Shown here one piece after another: positions 1 through 10,536 of a DNA stretch of 22,549 nucleotides; the stretch's first letter is position 1, and every line of letters starts with the position of its first letter. The translations under genes were made by a program, and so were the position numbers. The stretch is from NCBI GenBank assembly GCA_013393545.1, contig JABXHG010000127.1, positions 1 through 22,549 of the forward strand, given 5' to 3'. Under the pieces are notes generated by a model. It searched no databases. It was not told the origin of the DNA and was given only the letters and a program-made list of their open reading frames with translations. Origin of the DNA: Alteromonadaceae bacterium. Its GTDB lineage: Bacteria; Pseudomonadota; Gammaproteobacteria; Pseudomonadales; Oleiphilaceae.

Positions 1-1
1 G

Positions 2-1438
2 GCGTCGGCCAATATGCGCCTAATTAACGGCCGGATCGCAGCCGGATGAGGGCGCTGGTCGAGGCCCTGGCGCACCGTGGACTAGTGGTTCCTGACGGGT
101 AGTGTCGCCCTGGGTACTTGGTGTGAGTATTGCGAGCTTGGCTGGGGTGGCTGGTGGTTCTGGGATCCGGTGGAAAACGCCTCCCTGCTGCCGTGGTTAT
201 CCGGTACGGCTCTTATCCATTCCCTGGCGGTCACCGAGAAACGCGGTGTGTTCAAAAGCTGGACCGTACTTTTGGCCATTACCACTTTTGCCTTGAGCCT
301 GCTGGGTACCTTCCTGGTGCGTTCGGGCGTGTTGACCTCTGTGCACGCGTTCGCGTCTGACCCGGAGCGGGGCAGCTTCCTGTTGATGCTGCTGGGCATT
401 ACCGTCATCGCCAGCCTTGCGCTCTATGCTTTCCGTGCGCCGGTGGTGCATGTCCGGGCTCGCTATGGCTCGCTCTCGCGGGAAATTTTCCTGCTGCTAA
501 ATAACGTGCTGCTGGTTTCGGCGACTGCGCTGGTGGCTCTGGGTACCCTGTATCCGCTGGTGCTGGATTACCTGGACATGGGCAAACTGTCCATTGGTGA
601 GCCCTTCTTCAACGCCACCTTCAGCCCGCTGGCGGTGGCGACGGGGCTGTTGCTGGGCGCCGGTATCTTCTCCCGCTGGAAGAAAACCGACGGTGGCTGG
701 CTGGCGCGCAAGCTGCTTTGGCCGCTGGCGGTGAGCATTCTGGCGACGGCGGCAGTCATGATCGGCTACGGCGGTTTCTCGCCCTGGGCGTTCCTGGGTG
801 TGTTTGCCTCAGTGTGGGTAACCGTTGCCACACTGTGGGACCTGTGGGACAAGACATCCTCGCGCAAGGGCCGCTGGCATGGTTTGACACGCCAGTCCCG
901 CAGTTACTGGGGCATGGTGCTCGGTCATCTCGGGGTGGCCATGGTGATGGCCGGCGCGACGGTGGTGTCCAACTACGGCATCGAGCGCGATGTGCGCATG
1001 CAGCCGGGTGACACCGCCATGGCTGGCGATTACGAAATCGTGTTCAATTACATTGGTGAGCGCTCCGGCGCCAACTTCACCGCCCAATACGGCGAGTTTG
1101 TGGTGCGCCTGGACGGCGAGACCGTTGCGGAGCTGCACCCCGAAAAACGCAACTACACCGTGGGCATGAGCATGATGACCGAGGCGGACATCGACGCTGG
1201 CCTGTTTCGCGACGTGTTTGTGGCCATCGGCGAACGTATCAGCGATGACGCCTGGGCTATCCGTTTGCAGTATAAGCCCCTGGTTCGTTGGCTGTGGCTG
1301 GGCTCGCTGATTATGGCCATTGGTGGTTTCCTGGCTATATCTGACAAGCGTTACCGGATTCGGGTTAAAGATGTGAAGGCTGCTGAAAGCCAGGCAGCCG
1401 GTCCGGCTCAAGGCAAACCTGCGGAGATCACCGGATGA
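2..1438 (+). CDS. ccmF: Cytochrome c-type biogenesis protein CcmF, 5'-truncated and damaged near the window edge
   Basis: CcmF is the inner-membrane haem lyase subunit that, with CcmH and CcmI, attaches haem to apocytochrome c in the periplasm. The open frame from GTG 170 to the stop at 1438 gives the C-terminal 422 residues, including VENASLLPWL, HSLAVTEKRG, LLGTFLVRSGVLTSVHAF and several membrane segments. The same frame continues upstream to base 2 and still reads as CcmF: GRWSRPW, then WFLT, then the haem-handling tryptophan-rich motif ELGWGGWWFWDPVEN ending at 170. That upstream part contains TGA at 47-49 and TAG at 83-85, both where the family has Trp (TGG), plus several further unusual residues at 113-133 (LGTWCEYCELG where LGSWWAYYELG is expected). 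I read these as sequence errors at a contig end rather than a pseudogene. The gene continues to the left outside the window. Its stop overlaps the ccmG start by 4 nt (ATGA). Confidence 0.93.
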
Positions 1439-1971
1439 GACGTTTCTTCCTGTTTTTGCCATTGTTGGTCGCTGTCGGTGTTGGTGTCTTTCTGTTTGCC
1501 GGCCTCGGCAAGGATCCCACCAGGCTGGATTCGGCCCTGATTGGCAAACCAGTACCGGAGTTCAGCCTGGAAGATCTGGCTGACCCGGAGCTGAAACTCG
1601 ACACCTCGGTGTTCAAGGGCGAAGTTGCGCTGCTGAACGTGTGGGCGGAATGGTGTCCCTCGTGCTGGGACGAGCACGAGTATCTGATGCACCTGGCTCA
1701 CGACAAGGGCGTGCGTATTGTCGGCTTGAACTACAAGGACCAGCGGGAAACGGCATTCCGTTTCCTGAATCGCCTGGGCAACCCCTACGAAACCATTATC
1801 TTCGATCCTGAAGGCCAGCTGGGCTTTGACCTTGGCGTGTACGGTGCTCCGGAAACCTACGTGATCAGTGCCGATGGTGTGGTCCTGCACCGGCACGTGG
1901 GCGTGGTGAACGAGCAGGTCTGGCAGCAGGATTTGCTGCCGGTTATTCAGCAGGCGAGGAGCGAAAGCTGA
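1435..1971 (+). CDS. ccmG: Thiol:disulfide interchange protein CcmG/DsbE
   Basis: This is a membrane-anchored periplasmic thioredoxin-like reductase that keeps the cysteines of apocytochrome c and CcmH reduced for haem attachment. The 178-residue protein has one N-terminal membrane anchor (about residues 3-23), then a thioredoxin fold with the active site WCPSC (Cys74 and Cys77) and the cis-proline loop GAPET (Pro139) preceded by GVYG, both typical of CcmG. The length is normal. The ATG at 1435 overlaps the ccmF stop (ATGA) and has a GGAG ribosome site at 1423-1426, 8 nt upstream. The stop codon shares one base with the ccmH start (TGATG), so expression is probably translationally coupled through the operon. 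Confidence is high from motifs and context together. Confidence 0.96.
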   Translation: MRRFFLFLPLLVAVGVGVFLFAGLGKDPTRLDSALIGKPVPEFSLEDLADPELKLDTSVFKGEVALLNVWAEWCPSCWDEHEYLMHLAHDKGVRIVGLNYKDQRETAFRFLNRLGNPYETIIFDPEGQLGFDLGVYGAPETYVISADGVVLHRHVGVVNEQVWQQDLLPVIQQARSES

Positions 1972-2453
1972 TGCGTATTACCCTCCTGTTGCTACTGACA
2001 AGTCTCTGGCTGGCGGGCCCGGCCAGCGCCGAAGTACAGGAAGTTTATGACTTCGATACCCGAGCCGAGGAGCAGCGTTATCAGGAACTGATTTCCGAAT
2101 TGCGCTGCCCGAAGTGTCAGAACCAGAACATTGCCGATTCCAATGCGCCCATCTCCAAGGACATGCGTGACCAGGTTTACCGCCTGATGCAGCAGGGCGC
2201 CAGCAATGATGAAATTGTCGGCGACCTGGTAGCCCGGTTCGGCGAGTTTGTTCAGTACAAGCCGCCGGTCGACAAACGCACCATTGTGCTCTGGGCGTTT
2301 CCGGCCATTGCCGTAATTGGCGGTTTTCTGGTGGTTGCCGGCGTGGTCTGGCGTGCCCGGCGCCGCGAGCAGCACGAACCCGCACTCAGCGACGAAGAAA
2401 AACGCCGTGCCGAGCGGATCCTGAAAGATCAGGAAAACGCTTCCAAACGCTAA
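1971..2453 (+). CDS. ccmH: Cytochrome c maturation protein CcmH (CycL)
   Basis: CcmH is a membrane-anchored periplasmic thiol oxidoreductase of the haem lyase complex that works on the CXXCH cysteines of apocytochrome c. The 160-residue protein has an N-terminal signal peptide (about residues 1-20, ending PASA), the signature LRCPKCQNQNIADSNAPI with redox cysteines 46 and 49, and one C-terminal membrane helix (about 104-127) followed by a basic, charged tail. This is the short form that lacks the fused TPR domain of E. coli CcmH; the TPR part is encoded separately by the next gene, ccmI. The start codon overlaps the ccmG stop by one base. AGGAG at 1957-1961 lies 9 nt upstream of the ATG. Confidence 0.96.
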   Translation: MRITLLLLLTSLWLAGPASAEVQEVYDFDTRAEEQRYQELISELRCPKCQNQNIADSNAPISKDMRDQVYRLMQQGASNDEIVGDLVARFGEFVQYKPPVDKRTIVLWAFPAIAVIGGFLVVAGVVWRARRREQHEPALSDEEKRRAERILKDQENASKR

Positions 2454-2486
2454 TCCCCATTCATTTCGAACCGCGATGATAGCTCC

Positions 2487-3761
2487 ATGACCGAAACCTT
2501 CTGGATTGCCGCCACGGTATTCATTCTTTTTGCCCTGTTGTTCGTCCTGTATCCGGTGTTTTTCCGGCGCTCCCGGGCAAGGGTAGAGACGGACATCCGT
2601 AACCAGAATCTGGTTGCCTACCGCACCCGTCAGCAGGAGCTGGATGACGAATATGAAAGTGGCGTTCTGGATGAACAAAACTACAAGCAGCTGAAGGAAG
2701 AGCTGGCCGGCTCCATGCTTGATGATGTGCCGGAAGATGAATTGCCGAGCAATCGGGTGCCTGGGCGCAAAAGTGCCATGGGCGTGGTACTGGTCGCGCT
2801 GGTGCTGTTTCCGGTTGGTACCTACTTTGGGTATCAGCAGTGGGGGGCGATGGACGAGCTGGAGCAGTTCCGCGCCATGCAGGAAATGCAAAGTACCGGC
2901 GGCAACCAGAACGCCCGCATGGCCGAGCTGGCGGACCAGCTGCGCGACCGTTTGCAGGCCAACCCGGAAAATGCCGAAGGCTGGGCCATGCTGGGTCAGA
3001 CCTATATGCGCCTGCAGCGCTACACTGACGCAGCCAGTGCCTATCGTGAGCTGGCCCGGGTCACCGAAGAAAACGCCGGCGCCAGTGCCTCGGCGCTGGG
3101 CCTGGCCGCTCAGGCTCAGTTCTTCGCCAACAATGGCCAGATCAACGGTCAGGTCGAACAGTTGGTACAGTCGGCGCTGGAACTGAACCCGGACGAGGTC
3201 AACGCGCTGGGGCTGCTGGGCATCAACGCGTTCGGCCAGGAGCGGTACGAGCAAGCCATCGAATACTGGCAGCGGATCATTGCGGTGGCGCCTGGCCACC
3301 CGCAGGCCGACTCCATTCGTGAAGGCATCAACGAAGCTTACCGCCGGCTGGGTCAAACACCGCCGGCCGGACAAGTCGCCGAGCCTTCAGCGCCTGCGGA
3401 AACGGCCGGGGTGACGCTGCGGCTCTCCCTGGCGGACGAATTCCGTGAACAGATCGACCCGGCCACCACGCTGTTTGTCTTTGCCCGCCCGCTGGCGGGG
3501 CAGGGCGGCGCACCGGTGGCCGTGGCGCGCATGACCGCCGGCAACCTGCCGACCACCATCCGCCTGGACGACAACTACGCCATGTCGCCGGAAACCGCTA
3601 TTTCCGCCCAGGATCAGGTGCTGGTGGTGGCCCGGGTAAGTGCCAGTGGCGGCGTTAATCCGCAGCCGGGTGACTGGCAGGGTCAGGTGCAGGCCGAGGT
3701 GGTGGATCCGGACCAGGCCGAGCCGGTTAATCTGGTAATTGATCAACAGCTGACCAACTAA
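2487..3761 (+). CDS. ccmI: Cytochrome c biogenesis protein CcmI (CycH), TPR-containing apocytochrome chaperone
   Basis: CcmI captures apocytochrome c and presents it to the CcmF/CcmH haem lyase. The 424-residue protein shows the typical layout: an N-terminal membrane helix (about 5-27), a cytoplasmic loop with a coiled-coil/charged stretch, a second helix (about 97-115), and then a periplasmic TPR region. Two repeats are clear, around residues 159-191 (NPENAEGWAMLGQTYMRLQR) and 233-273 (NPDEVNALGLLGINAFGQER). A C-terminal beta-rich domain (about 307-424), common in gammaproteobacterial CcmI, contains LFVFARPLAGQGGAPVAV. It starts 33 nt after ccmH without a good Shine-Dalgarno sequence. It is the last gene of the ccm cluster: 122 nt of non-coding sequence follow before gdhB, and I see no clear intrinsic terminator there. 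Confidence 0.93.
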   Translation: MTETFWIAATVFILFALLFVLYPVFFRRSRARVETDIRNQNLVAYRTRQQELDDEYESGVLDEQNYKQLKEELAGSMLDDVPEDELPSNRVPGRKSAMGVVLVALVLFPVGTYFGYQQWGAMDELEQFRAMQEMQSTGGNQNARMAELADQLRDRLQANPENAEGWAMLGQTYMRLQRYTDAASAYRELARVTEENAGASASALGLAAQAQFFANNGQINGQVEQLVQSALELNPDEVNALGLLGINAFGQERYEQAIEYWQRIIAVAPGHPQADSIREGINEAYRRLGQTPPAGQVAEPSAPAETAGVTLRLSLADEFREQIDPATTLFVFARPLAGQGGAPVAVARMTAGNLPTTIRLDDNYAMSPETAISAQDQVLVVARVSASGGVNPQPGDWQGQVQAEVVDPDQAEPVNLVIDQQLTN

Positions 3762-3796
3762 TAGTTGCCTAAGCCATAAGCCGCATATATCCCGAC

Positions 3797-3825
3797 TTGA
3801 CGGCAGAAATCAAAGGTTTGACTAT
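3797..3825 (+). promoter_or_regulatory. Candidate gdhB promoter (weak)
   Basis: The 122-nt gap between ccmI and gdhB holds TTGACG (3797-3802) and, 17 nt later, GACTAT (3820-3825), a poor -10 element. A second TTGACT lies at 3818-3823, and a short dyad ATGCT-gataag-AGCAT follows at 3824-3839. No -10 element stands out clearly, so the promoter position is only a suggestion. Nothing else is recognisable in this gap except the ribosome site AGGGG (3872-3876) in front of gdhB. Confidence 0.27.
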
Positions 3826-3883
3826 GCTGATAAGAGCATGAATGAACTGCCTTTATTTCCTATAAAAAATCAGGGGTCGGAAT

Positions 3884-6800
3884 ATGAATGCGCTGACAAT
3901 TGCCAGCAAGGAACAGTTTTTCGAACAACTGGCTGACGCGTTTACGGAGAAACTTAGCAAACCCGAAGCCAAGAAGGTGATCGAGTTTGCGCGTCAGCAT
4001 TATGCCCATATTCCTCTGGAGGAATTGGTCAGTCGCCGCTTCTCCGATACCTACGGGGCAGTGCTGGCGGCCTGGCAATTCCTGCAGAAGCGCGCCGCCG
4101 ACGAAACGCCGGTGGCGGTTTTCAACCCCGAACTGGAAAGTGACGGCTGGCAGTCCACCCACACCGTCATTTTTATTCTGCATCCGAACATCCCGTTCCT
4201 GATCGATTCCCTGCGCATGGCCATCAACCGCCAGGAAATCGGTACTCATTCCCTGCAGCACTCCATCTTCCGTGTTGAACGTGAAAGCAGCGGTAAACTG
4301 AAAAAGCTGCACCCGAATCCCGCCGCCAAGGCGGCAGGTAACTCCGCTTTTGAAGCGTTCATCGTTCTGGAAATCGATCGCCACAGTGATCCGGAGGACC
4401 TGCGCGCGCTGGAGCAGGGGCTGCAAACGGTACTGCACGAAGTGCGGATTGCCGTGGGCGATTTCGGTGCCATGCAGGAGCGGGTCAAGGACATCTGTGA
4501 AGAACTGGAGAACACCACCGCCGGCATCACCGCCGAGGAGCGCAAGGAAGCCCAGGCGTTTCTGCGCTGGATGGCGGACGAGCACTTCACCTTCCTGGGC
4601 TATGACGAATACGACTTTGTCTCCGACAAGAAAGGCATGGAAGTCAGCCGGGTGGCGAAATCCGAGCTGGGTATTCTGCGGGTTAACAATGAACGCCCGG
4701 ACAGTGTCCGTCTGAACGAACTGCCCCAGCGCACCCGCCATGAAATGACCCGTACCGACGACGTGTTCATTTTCGCCAAATCCGCCCAGCGGTCCCGGGT
4801 GCATCGGCCCGCCTATCCGGATTACATCGCGGTCAAGAAATTCAACAGCAAGGGCGAAGTGGTTGGTGAACGCCGTTTTCTTGGCCTCTACACCGCACGG
4901 GCCTACAACGAGCGTCCGGTGGAAATTCCCCTGCTGCGTCGAAAATTCCAGACCGTGATGGAACGCTCGGGTTTCCTGACTGACGATTATGCCGGCAAGG
5001 AGCTGGAACAGATCCTGACCGTTTACCCCCGGGATGAGCTGTTCCAGATTGCCGATGACGAGCTGCTGGATGTGGCCAAGAACATTCTGTACATCCAGGA
5101 ACGTCGGCGCATCGAGCTGTTCATGCGTGAAGACGTGTACGGCCAGTTTGTCACCTGCCTGGCGTTTTTCCCCCGTGATATCTACAACACTGAGCTGCGC
5201 CTGAAGGTGGAGCAGGTGTTGCGTGAACAGCTGGAAGCCGAAGATATCGAGTTCGTGACCCATTTCTCCGAATCGGTGCTCGCCCGGGTACAGTTCACCA
5301 TCCGAGTGCCGCAGATGGAGAACCGGGAAATTCCACTGCAGAAAATCCGCAACAAGGTGATCGAGCTGGCGCAATCCTGGCGCGATGGCCTGAGCGAAGC
5401 GCTCAGCGAATCTTACGGCGAGGAGCGTGGCAACGAGCTCTATCGCCTGTGGGGCAGTGGCTTCCCGGCCAGTTATACCGACATGTTCTCACCGCGCCGG
5501 GCCGCCATTGACCTGGAACACATTGCCGGTGCCTGCGCGGGTAAAGATCTGACCATGAGCTTCTACCGGGCGCTGGAGGAAGACGAAACCACCCTGCATT
5601 TCAAGCTCTTCTATCCGAACGAGCCACTGCCGTTGTCGGACGTAATGCCCATTTTTGACAATCTGGGGTTCCGGGTTATCGGCGAGCATCCGTTTGAGGT
5701 GCGGGATCACGGCGGGCGTACGGTCTGGATTCACGATTTCACCCTGCAGACCCACGATGGCGAGGTGGTGGACATCCACCGCATCCGGCCGATTTTCGAG
5801 GACCTGTTCCGCAAGGTCTGGCACGGCGATGCGGAAAACGACGCCTTCAACCGCTTGCTGTTGTCGTCCTACATGAGCTGGCGGGAAATTGCCCTGCTGC
5901 GCACTTACGCTCGGTACATGCGGCAGATCCGGTTTTCCAACAGCCAGACCTTTATCTCCAATACGCTGGTTGGCCACGTAGAACTGACCCGCATTTTGCT
6001 GGATGTATTCGATGTTCGCTTTAACCCGGAACGGGGCCAGAGCAAAGGCAAGCGGGAAGCGGCCCAGCAGAAGCTGGAAATCGAATTCAACGCTGGCCTG
6101 GACCAGGTGGAAAACCTCAGTGAAGACCGGGTGCTGCGCCTGTATCTGGAGCTGATGCAGGCCACGCTGCGCACCAACTACTTTCAGCCGGATGAAGCAG
6201 GCCGGCCCAAGCCTTACATCAGTGTGAAGTTTGACCCCACGCAGATCCCGGACATGCCGCTGCCGATGCCCATGTACGAGATTTTCGTCTATTCACCGCG
6301 CATCGAGGGTGTGCACCTGCGTGGCGGCAAAGTGGCCAGGGGCGGTCTGCGCTGGTCTGATCGTTTCGAGGATTACCGCACCGAGATTCTTGGCCTGGTG
6401 AAAGCCCAGCAGGTGAAAAACGCGGTGATCGTGCCGGTGGGCGCCAAGGGCGGCTTTGTTGCCAAACAACTGCCGGATCCGTCCGACAGGGAAGCCTTCC
6501 AGGCGGAGGGCATCGCCGCTTACAAGACCTTTATCTGTGGCCTGCTCGACATCACCGATAACCTGGTGGATGCCGGCATTCAGCCACCGGAAAACGTGGT
6601 GCGCCAGGATGACGACGATCATTACCTGGTGGTGGCGGCCGACAAGGGCACCGCGACCTTCTCCGATATCGCCAACGGCCTGGCGGCGGAATATGGCTTC
6701 TGGATGGGCGATGCCTTCGCCTCCGGCGGCTCCAACGGCTACGACCACAAGAAAATGGGCATTACCGCCCGTGGGGCCTGGGTGTCGGTGGAACGACACT

Positions 6801-8767
6801 TCCGGGAAATGGGTATCAACACCGCCGAAGACGAGTTCACCGCGATTGGTATCGGTGATATGGGCGGCGACGTATTCGGCAACGGTCTGCTGTGTTCCGA
6901 AAAAACCCGCCTCGTGGCGGCGTTCAACCACGTTCATATCTTCATCGATCCCGAGCCGGATGCCGAGAAGAGCTACAAGGAACGCCTGCGGTTGTTCAAG
7001 GCGCCCCGTTCCGCGTGGACTGATTACGACAGCAAGCTGATCTCCAAAGGCGGCGGGGTATTCAACCGTAGCGCCAAATCCATTCCGGTCAGCCCGGAAA
7101 TGAAGAAGTTGCTGGGTATCAAGGCCGACCGCGTGCCTCCCAACATGCTGATCAGCCATATTCTGAAAGCCCAGGTGGATCTGCTCTGGGTTGGCGGTAT
7201 CGGTACCTATGTGAAAGGCACGTCTGAAAGTCACAGTGATGTCGGCGACAAGGCCAACGATGCATTGCGCATCAACGGCAACGAGCTGCGCTGCAAGGTG
7301 GTTGGTGAAGGCGGCAACCTGGGCATGACTCAGCTCGGGCGCATCGAATTCGCCCTCAAGGGCGGGCGCCTGAACACCGATTTCATCGACAACTCCGGTG
7401 GCGTGGACTGCTCGGATCACGAAGTGAACATGAAAATCCTGCTCAACCGGGCGGTCGCCATGGGCGACCTGACCGGTAAGCAGCGCAACATCATGCTCGA
7501 GGACATGACCGACGATGTCGCCACGCTGGTATTGAAGAACAATTACCGCCAGACACAGGCGCTGAGCATTGCCAGCGATGACACAGCCACGCGCCTGGAA
7601 GAATTTCGTCGGCTGATGAACAGCCTGGAGAGTGAAGGCAAGCTGAACCGGGAGCTGGAGTTCTTGCCCACCGACGAAGTACTGGCCGAGCGAAAAATGG
7701 CGAAGACCGGGCTGACCCGTCCGGAGCTGTCGGTTCTGATCTCCTACGTGAAAGGCGATCTGAAGCAGACCCTGATCGACAGCTCATTGCCGGACGACCC
7801 GTTGCTGGCCGGTGAAATGTATAAAGTGTTCCCGCAGGAACTGAACCAGAAATTCCACAAGGAGCTGGGAGAACACCAGCTGCGCCGGGAAATCATCGCC
7901 ACCCAGATTGCCAACGACATGGTGAACCATATGGGCATCACCTTCGTTGAGCGGTTGAGCCAGTCCACCGGGGCCGATGCGCCCTCCATTGCCCTGGCCT
8001 GGATCATCGCTCGCGATGTGTTCCGTCTGGACAGCTGGTGGGACAAAATTGAATCGCTGGATTATCAGGTGTCCGCCAAGCTTCAGATGCAGCTCATGCA
8101 GGACTTGATGCGAGTGATCCGCCGGGCTGTGCGCTGGCTGCTACGCAACCGACGCGCCGAGCTGAACATTCAGAGCCATATGGAACGCTTTGCCGACGGT
8201 GTCTGGGCCATTACCTCCAGCCTGCCGGATTACCTGGGGGAACAGGCCCGCAAGAACTGGGAAAAACGCCACGACGAGCTGGTGGAAGCGGGTGTGCCGA
8301 AAGACCTGACCTCGGTACTGGCCGGTACCGGCTACCTGTATTCCTCCCTGGGCATTATCGAGGCTCGAGAGGCCACAGGCATGCCGCTGAAGACCGTGGC
8401 CAACCTGTACTACGAGCTGGGCGATCAACTCGATCTGACCTGGTTTGCCGATGCCATTGCCGCGCTCACACCGGCTTCCCATTGGCAGGCCCTGGCTCGG
8501 GAAAGCTTCCGGGAAGATCTGGACTGGCAGCAGCGTGCCTTGACCACGGGTGTGCTGCAAATGGCGGAAAAACCGGAAAACGTCAGCGAGTGTTTGCAGC
8601 AGTGGCAGGACAAGCACAAGCCGATGCTGGATCGCTGGCAGTCCATGCTGGCGGAGTTGAAGAATGTGCGTGAGCCGGAATACGCCATGTTCTCGGTGGC
8701 TCTGCGTGAGCTGCTGGATCTGGCTCAGGCCACCATGCACCAGAACCCGGAGGCGGACTGCGGCTAA
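3884..8767 (+). CDS. gdhB: NAD-specific glutamate dehydrogenase, large (about 180 kDa) class
   Basis: The enzyme oxidatively deaminates glutamate to 2-oxoglutarate and ammonia with NAD+, feeding amino-acid carbon into the TCA cycle; it is cytoplasmic. The 1627-residue length fits the class first described in Streptomyces clavuligerus and P. aeruginosa (about 1620-1650). An N-terminal half of roughly 700 residues with regulatory ACT-like modules is followed by the catalytic core. The core contains [19 protein letters not shown], then [15 protein letters not shown] (about residues 845-858), the nucleotide-fold segment [13 protein letters not shown] (about 989-1001) and [18 protein letters not shown] (about 1140-1157). 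All are intact. The ATG at 3884 has AGGGG 7 nt upstream. The stop overlaps the rsmC start by one base (TAATG), so rsmC is probably co-translated. The gene symbol follows Pseudomonas usage. Confidence 0.96.
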   Translation: MNALTIASKEQFFEQLADAFTEKLSKPEAKKVIEFARQHYAHIPLEELVSRRFSDTYGAVLAAWQFLQKRAADETPVAVFNPELESDGWQSTHTVIFILHPNIPFLIDSLRMAINRQEIGTHSLQHSIFRVERESSGKLKKLHPNPAAKAAGNSAFEAFIVLEIDRHSDPEDLRALEQGLQTVLHEVRIAVGDFGAMQERVKDICEELENTTAGITAEERKEAQAFLRWMADEHFTFLGYDEYDFVSDKKGMEVSRVAKSELGILRVNNERPDSVRLNELPQRTRHEMTRTDDVFIFAKSAQRSRVHRPAYPDYIAVKKFNSKGEVVGERRFLGLYTARAYNERPVEIPLLRRKFQTVMERSGFLTDDYAGKELEQILTVYPRDELFQIADDELLDVAKNILYIQERRRIELFMREDVYGQFVTCLAFFPRDIYNTELRLKVEQVLREQLEAEDIEFVTHFSESVLARVQFTIRVPQMENREIPLQKIRNKVIELAQSWRDGLSEALSESYGEERGNELYRLWGSGFPASYTDMFSPRRAAIDLEHIAGACAGKDLTMSFYRALEEDETTLHFKLFYPNEPLPLSDVMPIFDNLGFRVIGEHPFEVRDHGGRTVWIHDFTLQTHDGEVVDIHRIRPIFEDLFRKVWHGDAENDAFNRLLLSSYMSWREIALLRTYARYMRQIRFSNSQTFISNTLVGHVELTRILLDVFDVRFNPERGQSKGKREAAQQKLEIEFNAGLDQVENLSEDRVLRLYLELMQATLRTNYFQPDEAGRPKPYISVKFDPTQIPDMPLPMPMYEIFVYSPRIEGVHLRGGKVARGGLRWSDRFEDYRTEILGLVKAQQVKNAVIVPVGAKGGFVAKQLPDPSDREAFQAEGIAAYKTFICGLLDITDNLVDAGIQPPENVVRQDDDDHYLVVAADKGTATFSDIANGLAAEYGFWMGDAFASGGSNGYDHKKMGITARGAWVSVERHFREMGINTAEDEFTAIGIGDMGGDVFGNGLLCSEKTRLVAAFNHVHIFIDPEPDAEKSYKERLRLFKAPRSAWTDYDSKLISKGGGVFNRSAKSIPVSPEMKKLLGIKADRVPPNMLISHILKAQVDLLWVGGIGTYVKGTSESHSDVGDKANDALRINGNELRCKVVGEGGNLGMTQLGRIEFALKGGRLNTDFIDNSGGVDCSDHEVNMKILLNRAVAMGDLTGKQRNIMLEDMTDDVATLVLKNNYRQTQALSIASDDTATRLEEFRRLMNSLESEGKLNRELEFLPTDEVLAERKMAKTGLTRPELSVLISYVKGDLKQTLIDSSLPDDPLLAGEMYKVFPQELNQKFHKELGEHQLRREIIATQIANDMVNHMGITFVERLSQSTGADAPSIALAWIIARDVFRLDSWWDKIESLDYQVSAKLQMQLMQDLMRVIRRAVRWLLRNRRAELNIQSHMERFADGVWAITSSLPDYLGEQARKNWEKRHDELVEAGVPKDLTSVLAGTGYLYSSLGIIEAREATGMPLKTVANLYYELGDQLDLTWFADAIAALTPASHWQALARESFREDLDWQQRALTTGVLQMAEKPENVSECLQQWQDKHKPMLDRWQSMLAELKNVREPEYAMFSVALRELLDLAQATMHQNPEADCG

Positions 8768-9825
8768 TGGCCACCCTTACCAATACCCATGATGTACTGC
8801 TGCGCAATCGTGACCTGCTTGAAGGGCGGATTGCGTTGCTGGGGGTGTCGGACCCGGCGCTGTTGTCGCAATGCCCGGGTTCCGGCCTGGCCATGAGCGA
8901 GCATGCTGGTGTGTACGGCCGATTGGCCGACCACGCCGGTTGGCAGGCCTGTTTTGGCTACGATTGCCCGCGGGAAGAAGCCGCAGGGTTCGACACGGTG
9001 GTGATCTTTCTGCCCAAGGCTCGGGCGGAACTCGATCTGCGCCTGGCAATGGCCCGTTACCTGGGGCGCGAGCGCGCTACTCTGGTGCTGATCGGCGGCA
9101 AGAAGGAAGGTATTGCCGGCGCCGCCAAACAATTCCAGGCGGTGGTCAAAAACGCCGGAAAAATCGACAGCGCCCGCCATTGCCAGGTCTGGTGTGGTTC
9201 CAATCAGCATCTGGCCGGGTTTAAGCTGGCTGACTGGCGCCAATGGCAAACGCTGAGCTGTGCCGGGATCGACTGGCCGGTGGCCGGGCTGCCCGGTGTG
9301 TTCAGCCTGGATGGGCTGGACGAGGGCACCGAGCTGCTGTTGGAAACCCTGGCCAATGAACCTTTACCGGCCGAATGGGTGCTGGACTTCGCCTGCGGTG
9401 CCGGGGTGATTGGCAGCTGGCTGCAGGCTCTGCGCACCAGCCGGCAACAGCCGGTGGGGCAGGTCGACGGCGTGGACGTGCAGGCCCAGGCTGTGAACTG
9501 CGCCCGGGCGACCTATGAGAAAAATGGTGTTGTGGGGGAGATTTATCCCTCGGACGGCCTGGCGGGCCTGGATGGTCGCTGGCAGGCAGTGGTCAGCAAT
9601 CCGCCGTTTCACAGTGGCATTAAAACCGACACCTCGATGACCGAACAGTTTCTGGCACAAGTGGCCAGGCATCTGGAGCCGGGTGGAGAGTTGCGGCTGG
9701 TGGCCAACAGTTTCCTGCCCTACGAGGCGTTGATGGCCCGCTACCTTGGGCCGGTGGAGAAACTGGCGCAGAACCGGCGCTTTACCGTCTACCGGGCCTT
9801 TCGCAGAGTACCGGCGCGTCGCTGA
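8767..9825 (+). CDS. rsmC: 16S rRNA (guanine-N2)-methyltransferase, RsmC-like
   Basis: This is an AdoMet-dependent methyltransferase expected to modify a guanine N2 in ribosomal RNA (G1207 of 16S rRNA in E. coli). The 352-residue protein has the duplicated layout of the RsmC/RlmG family: a degenerate N-terminal methyltransferase-like domain, the linker [21 protein letters not shown] (about 175-195), then the catalytic domain with AdoMet motif [10 protein letters not shown] (207-216) and catalytic motif SNPPFH (277-282), followed by [11 protein letters not shown]. The linker and the VFSxDGLDxG pattern look closer to RsmC than to RlmG (23S G1835), but I cannot exclude RlmG without alignment. 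The start shares a base with the gdhB stop. GGAGG at 8749-8753 is 13 nt upstream, rather far, so translation probably depends on coupling. Confidence 0.85.
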   Translation: MATLTNTHDVLLRNRDLLEGRIALLGVSDPALLSQCPGSGLAMSEHAGVYGRLADHAGWQACFGYDCPREEAAGFDTVVIFLPKARAELDLRLAMARYLGRERATLVLIGGKKEGIAGAAKQFQAVVKNAGKIDSARHCQVWCGSNQHLAGFKLADWRQWQTLSCAGIDWPVAGLPGVFSLDGLDEGTELLLETLANEPLPAEWVLDFACGAGVIGSWLQALRTSRQQPVGQVDGVDVQAQAVNCARATYEKNGVVGEIYPSDGLAGLDGRWQAVVSNPPFHSGIKTDTSMTEQFLAQVARHLEPGGELRLVANSFLPYEALMARYLGPVEKLAQNRRFTVYRAFRRVPARR

Positions 9826-9846
9826 CTGCCAATCTTTTAATCATTA

Positions 9847-9878
9847 GGCCCGCAATCCCCGGGCCGAGGGCAGCTCGG
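9847..9878. terminator. Hairpins between convergent rsmC and ribE, possible bidirectional terminator
   Basis: Two adjacent inverted repeats fill the 54-nt gap between the convergent genes: GGCCCG (9847-9852) pairs with CGGGCC (9860-9865), and CCGAG (9864-9868) pairs with CTCGG (9874-9878). They share two bases and so are mutually exclusive. Neither has a convincing U-run on either strand, so termination is only plausible from position and stem strength. Confidence 0.3.
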
Positions 9879-9879
9879 G

Positions 9880-10494
9880 TTATCTGGCCGGTTGGTCATA
9901 GCCCAACCGAGCCAGGGTATCGACAATGGTCTGGGTCTGGCTGTCCACTTCGATGTTCACCTTTTGGCCTTCACGGGCCTGGCCGAAGGTGGTTGCCCGC
10001 AGGGTTTCGGGGATCAGGTGCACGTTAAATCGATTGTCCGCTACCTCGCCAATGGTCAGGCTGGCGCCGTTGATGGCGATGTAGCCCTTGGCGAACAGGT
10101 AAGCCGCCCATTGGCCGGGCACCTCGAACCACAGGGTTACATTGTTCTCGGATTCGATGATCTCCACGATACTGGCGGTGGTGTGGATATGGCCACTGAG
10201 TAAGTGGCCGCCAATCTCATCGCCGATCCGGGCGGCACGCTCGAAGTTTACCGAATCGCCTTTCTTTAATTGCCCAAGCGTGGTCAGGCGCAGGGTTTCC
10301 TGCATGGCATCAAAGTAGAGCAGGTCGTCGTCCTGCCGGGTAACCGTCAGGCAGGTGCCATTGATGGCCACCGAAGCGCCAATACTCACCTGCCGGACCT
10401 GATCTTTCGGGAACCTTATAGCCAGTGTGTTGAGGCCCGGTGCTTCGGTGATTCCGGCAATGGTGGCAATACCCTGAACAATGCCTGTGAACAT
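9880..10494 (-). CDS. ribE: Riboflavin synthase, alpha subunit type
   Basis: The enzyme dismutates two 6,7-dimethyl-8-ribityllumazine molecules to riboflavin plus a pyrimidine. The 204-residue protein starts MFTGIVQG and shows the internal duplication of the family: NGTCLTV with GGHLLSGHIH (95-104) in the first half, INGASLTIGE (141-150) and HLIPETLRATTFG (159-171) in the second. It resembles the E. coli enzyme in sequence and length (213). I chose the start at 10492-10494 because translation begins with the invariant MFTGIVQG and AGGAG lies 6 nt upstream (plus-strand 10501-10505). The 39-codon upstream extension of the frame is not conserved-looking. It stands alone, convergent with rsmC and divergent from the hypothetical gene at 10617. 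I see no FMN riboswitch in front of it. Confidence 0.93.
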   Translation of the reverse strand: MFTGIVQGIATIAGITEAPGLNTLAIRFPKDQVRQVSIGASVAINGTCLTVTRQDDDLLYFDAMQETLRLTTLGQLKKGDSVNFERAARIGDEIGGHLLSGHIHTTASIVEIIESENNVTLWFEVPGQWAAYLFAKGYIAINGASLTIGEVADNRFNVHLIPETLRATTFGQAREGQKVNIEVDSQTQTIVDTLARLGYDQPAR

Positions 10495-10527
10495 AACGGT
10501 CTCCTGCGTACATTTGATTCGGGCGCC

Positions 10528-10536
10528 AGAATAGCA
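10528..10536 (-). promoter_or_regulatory. Candidate extended -10 promoter for ribE
   Basis: On the minus strand TGC followed by TATTCT (TGnTATTCT, an extended -10 form) lies 34 nt upstream of the ribE start codon. TTGACC occurs further upstream (plus-strand 10555-10560) but with a 21-nt spacer, too long for a normal -35. The call rests on the extended -10 alone. Confidence 0.28.

Noticed and set aside
102..360. Short plus-strand frames at the left edge (102-296, 130-360)
   Set aside because: They are in the wrong frames relative to the continuous CcmF reading frame from base 2.
1992..3374. Minus-strand open frame of 460 codons opposite ccmH/ccmI
   Set aside because: It lies wholly antisense to two well-identified genes, has a His/Gln/Val-rich composition typical of complement frames in GC-rich DNA, and shows no motif or start signal.
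3762..3883. Intrinsic terminator after ccmI
   Set aside because: No GC-rich stem followed by a T-run is present; the only dyad (ATGCT/AGCAT at 3824-3839) is short and lacks a U-tract.
3860..5374. Minus-strand open frame of 504 codons opposite the start of gdhB
   Set aside because: It is antisense to the conserved glutamate dehydrogenase frame, with shadow-type composition (rich in His, Gln, Phe, Leu, Gly) and no recognisable domain. Similar shadows at 6293-7420 and 12873-14039 were rejected for the same reason.
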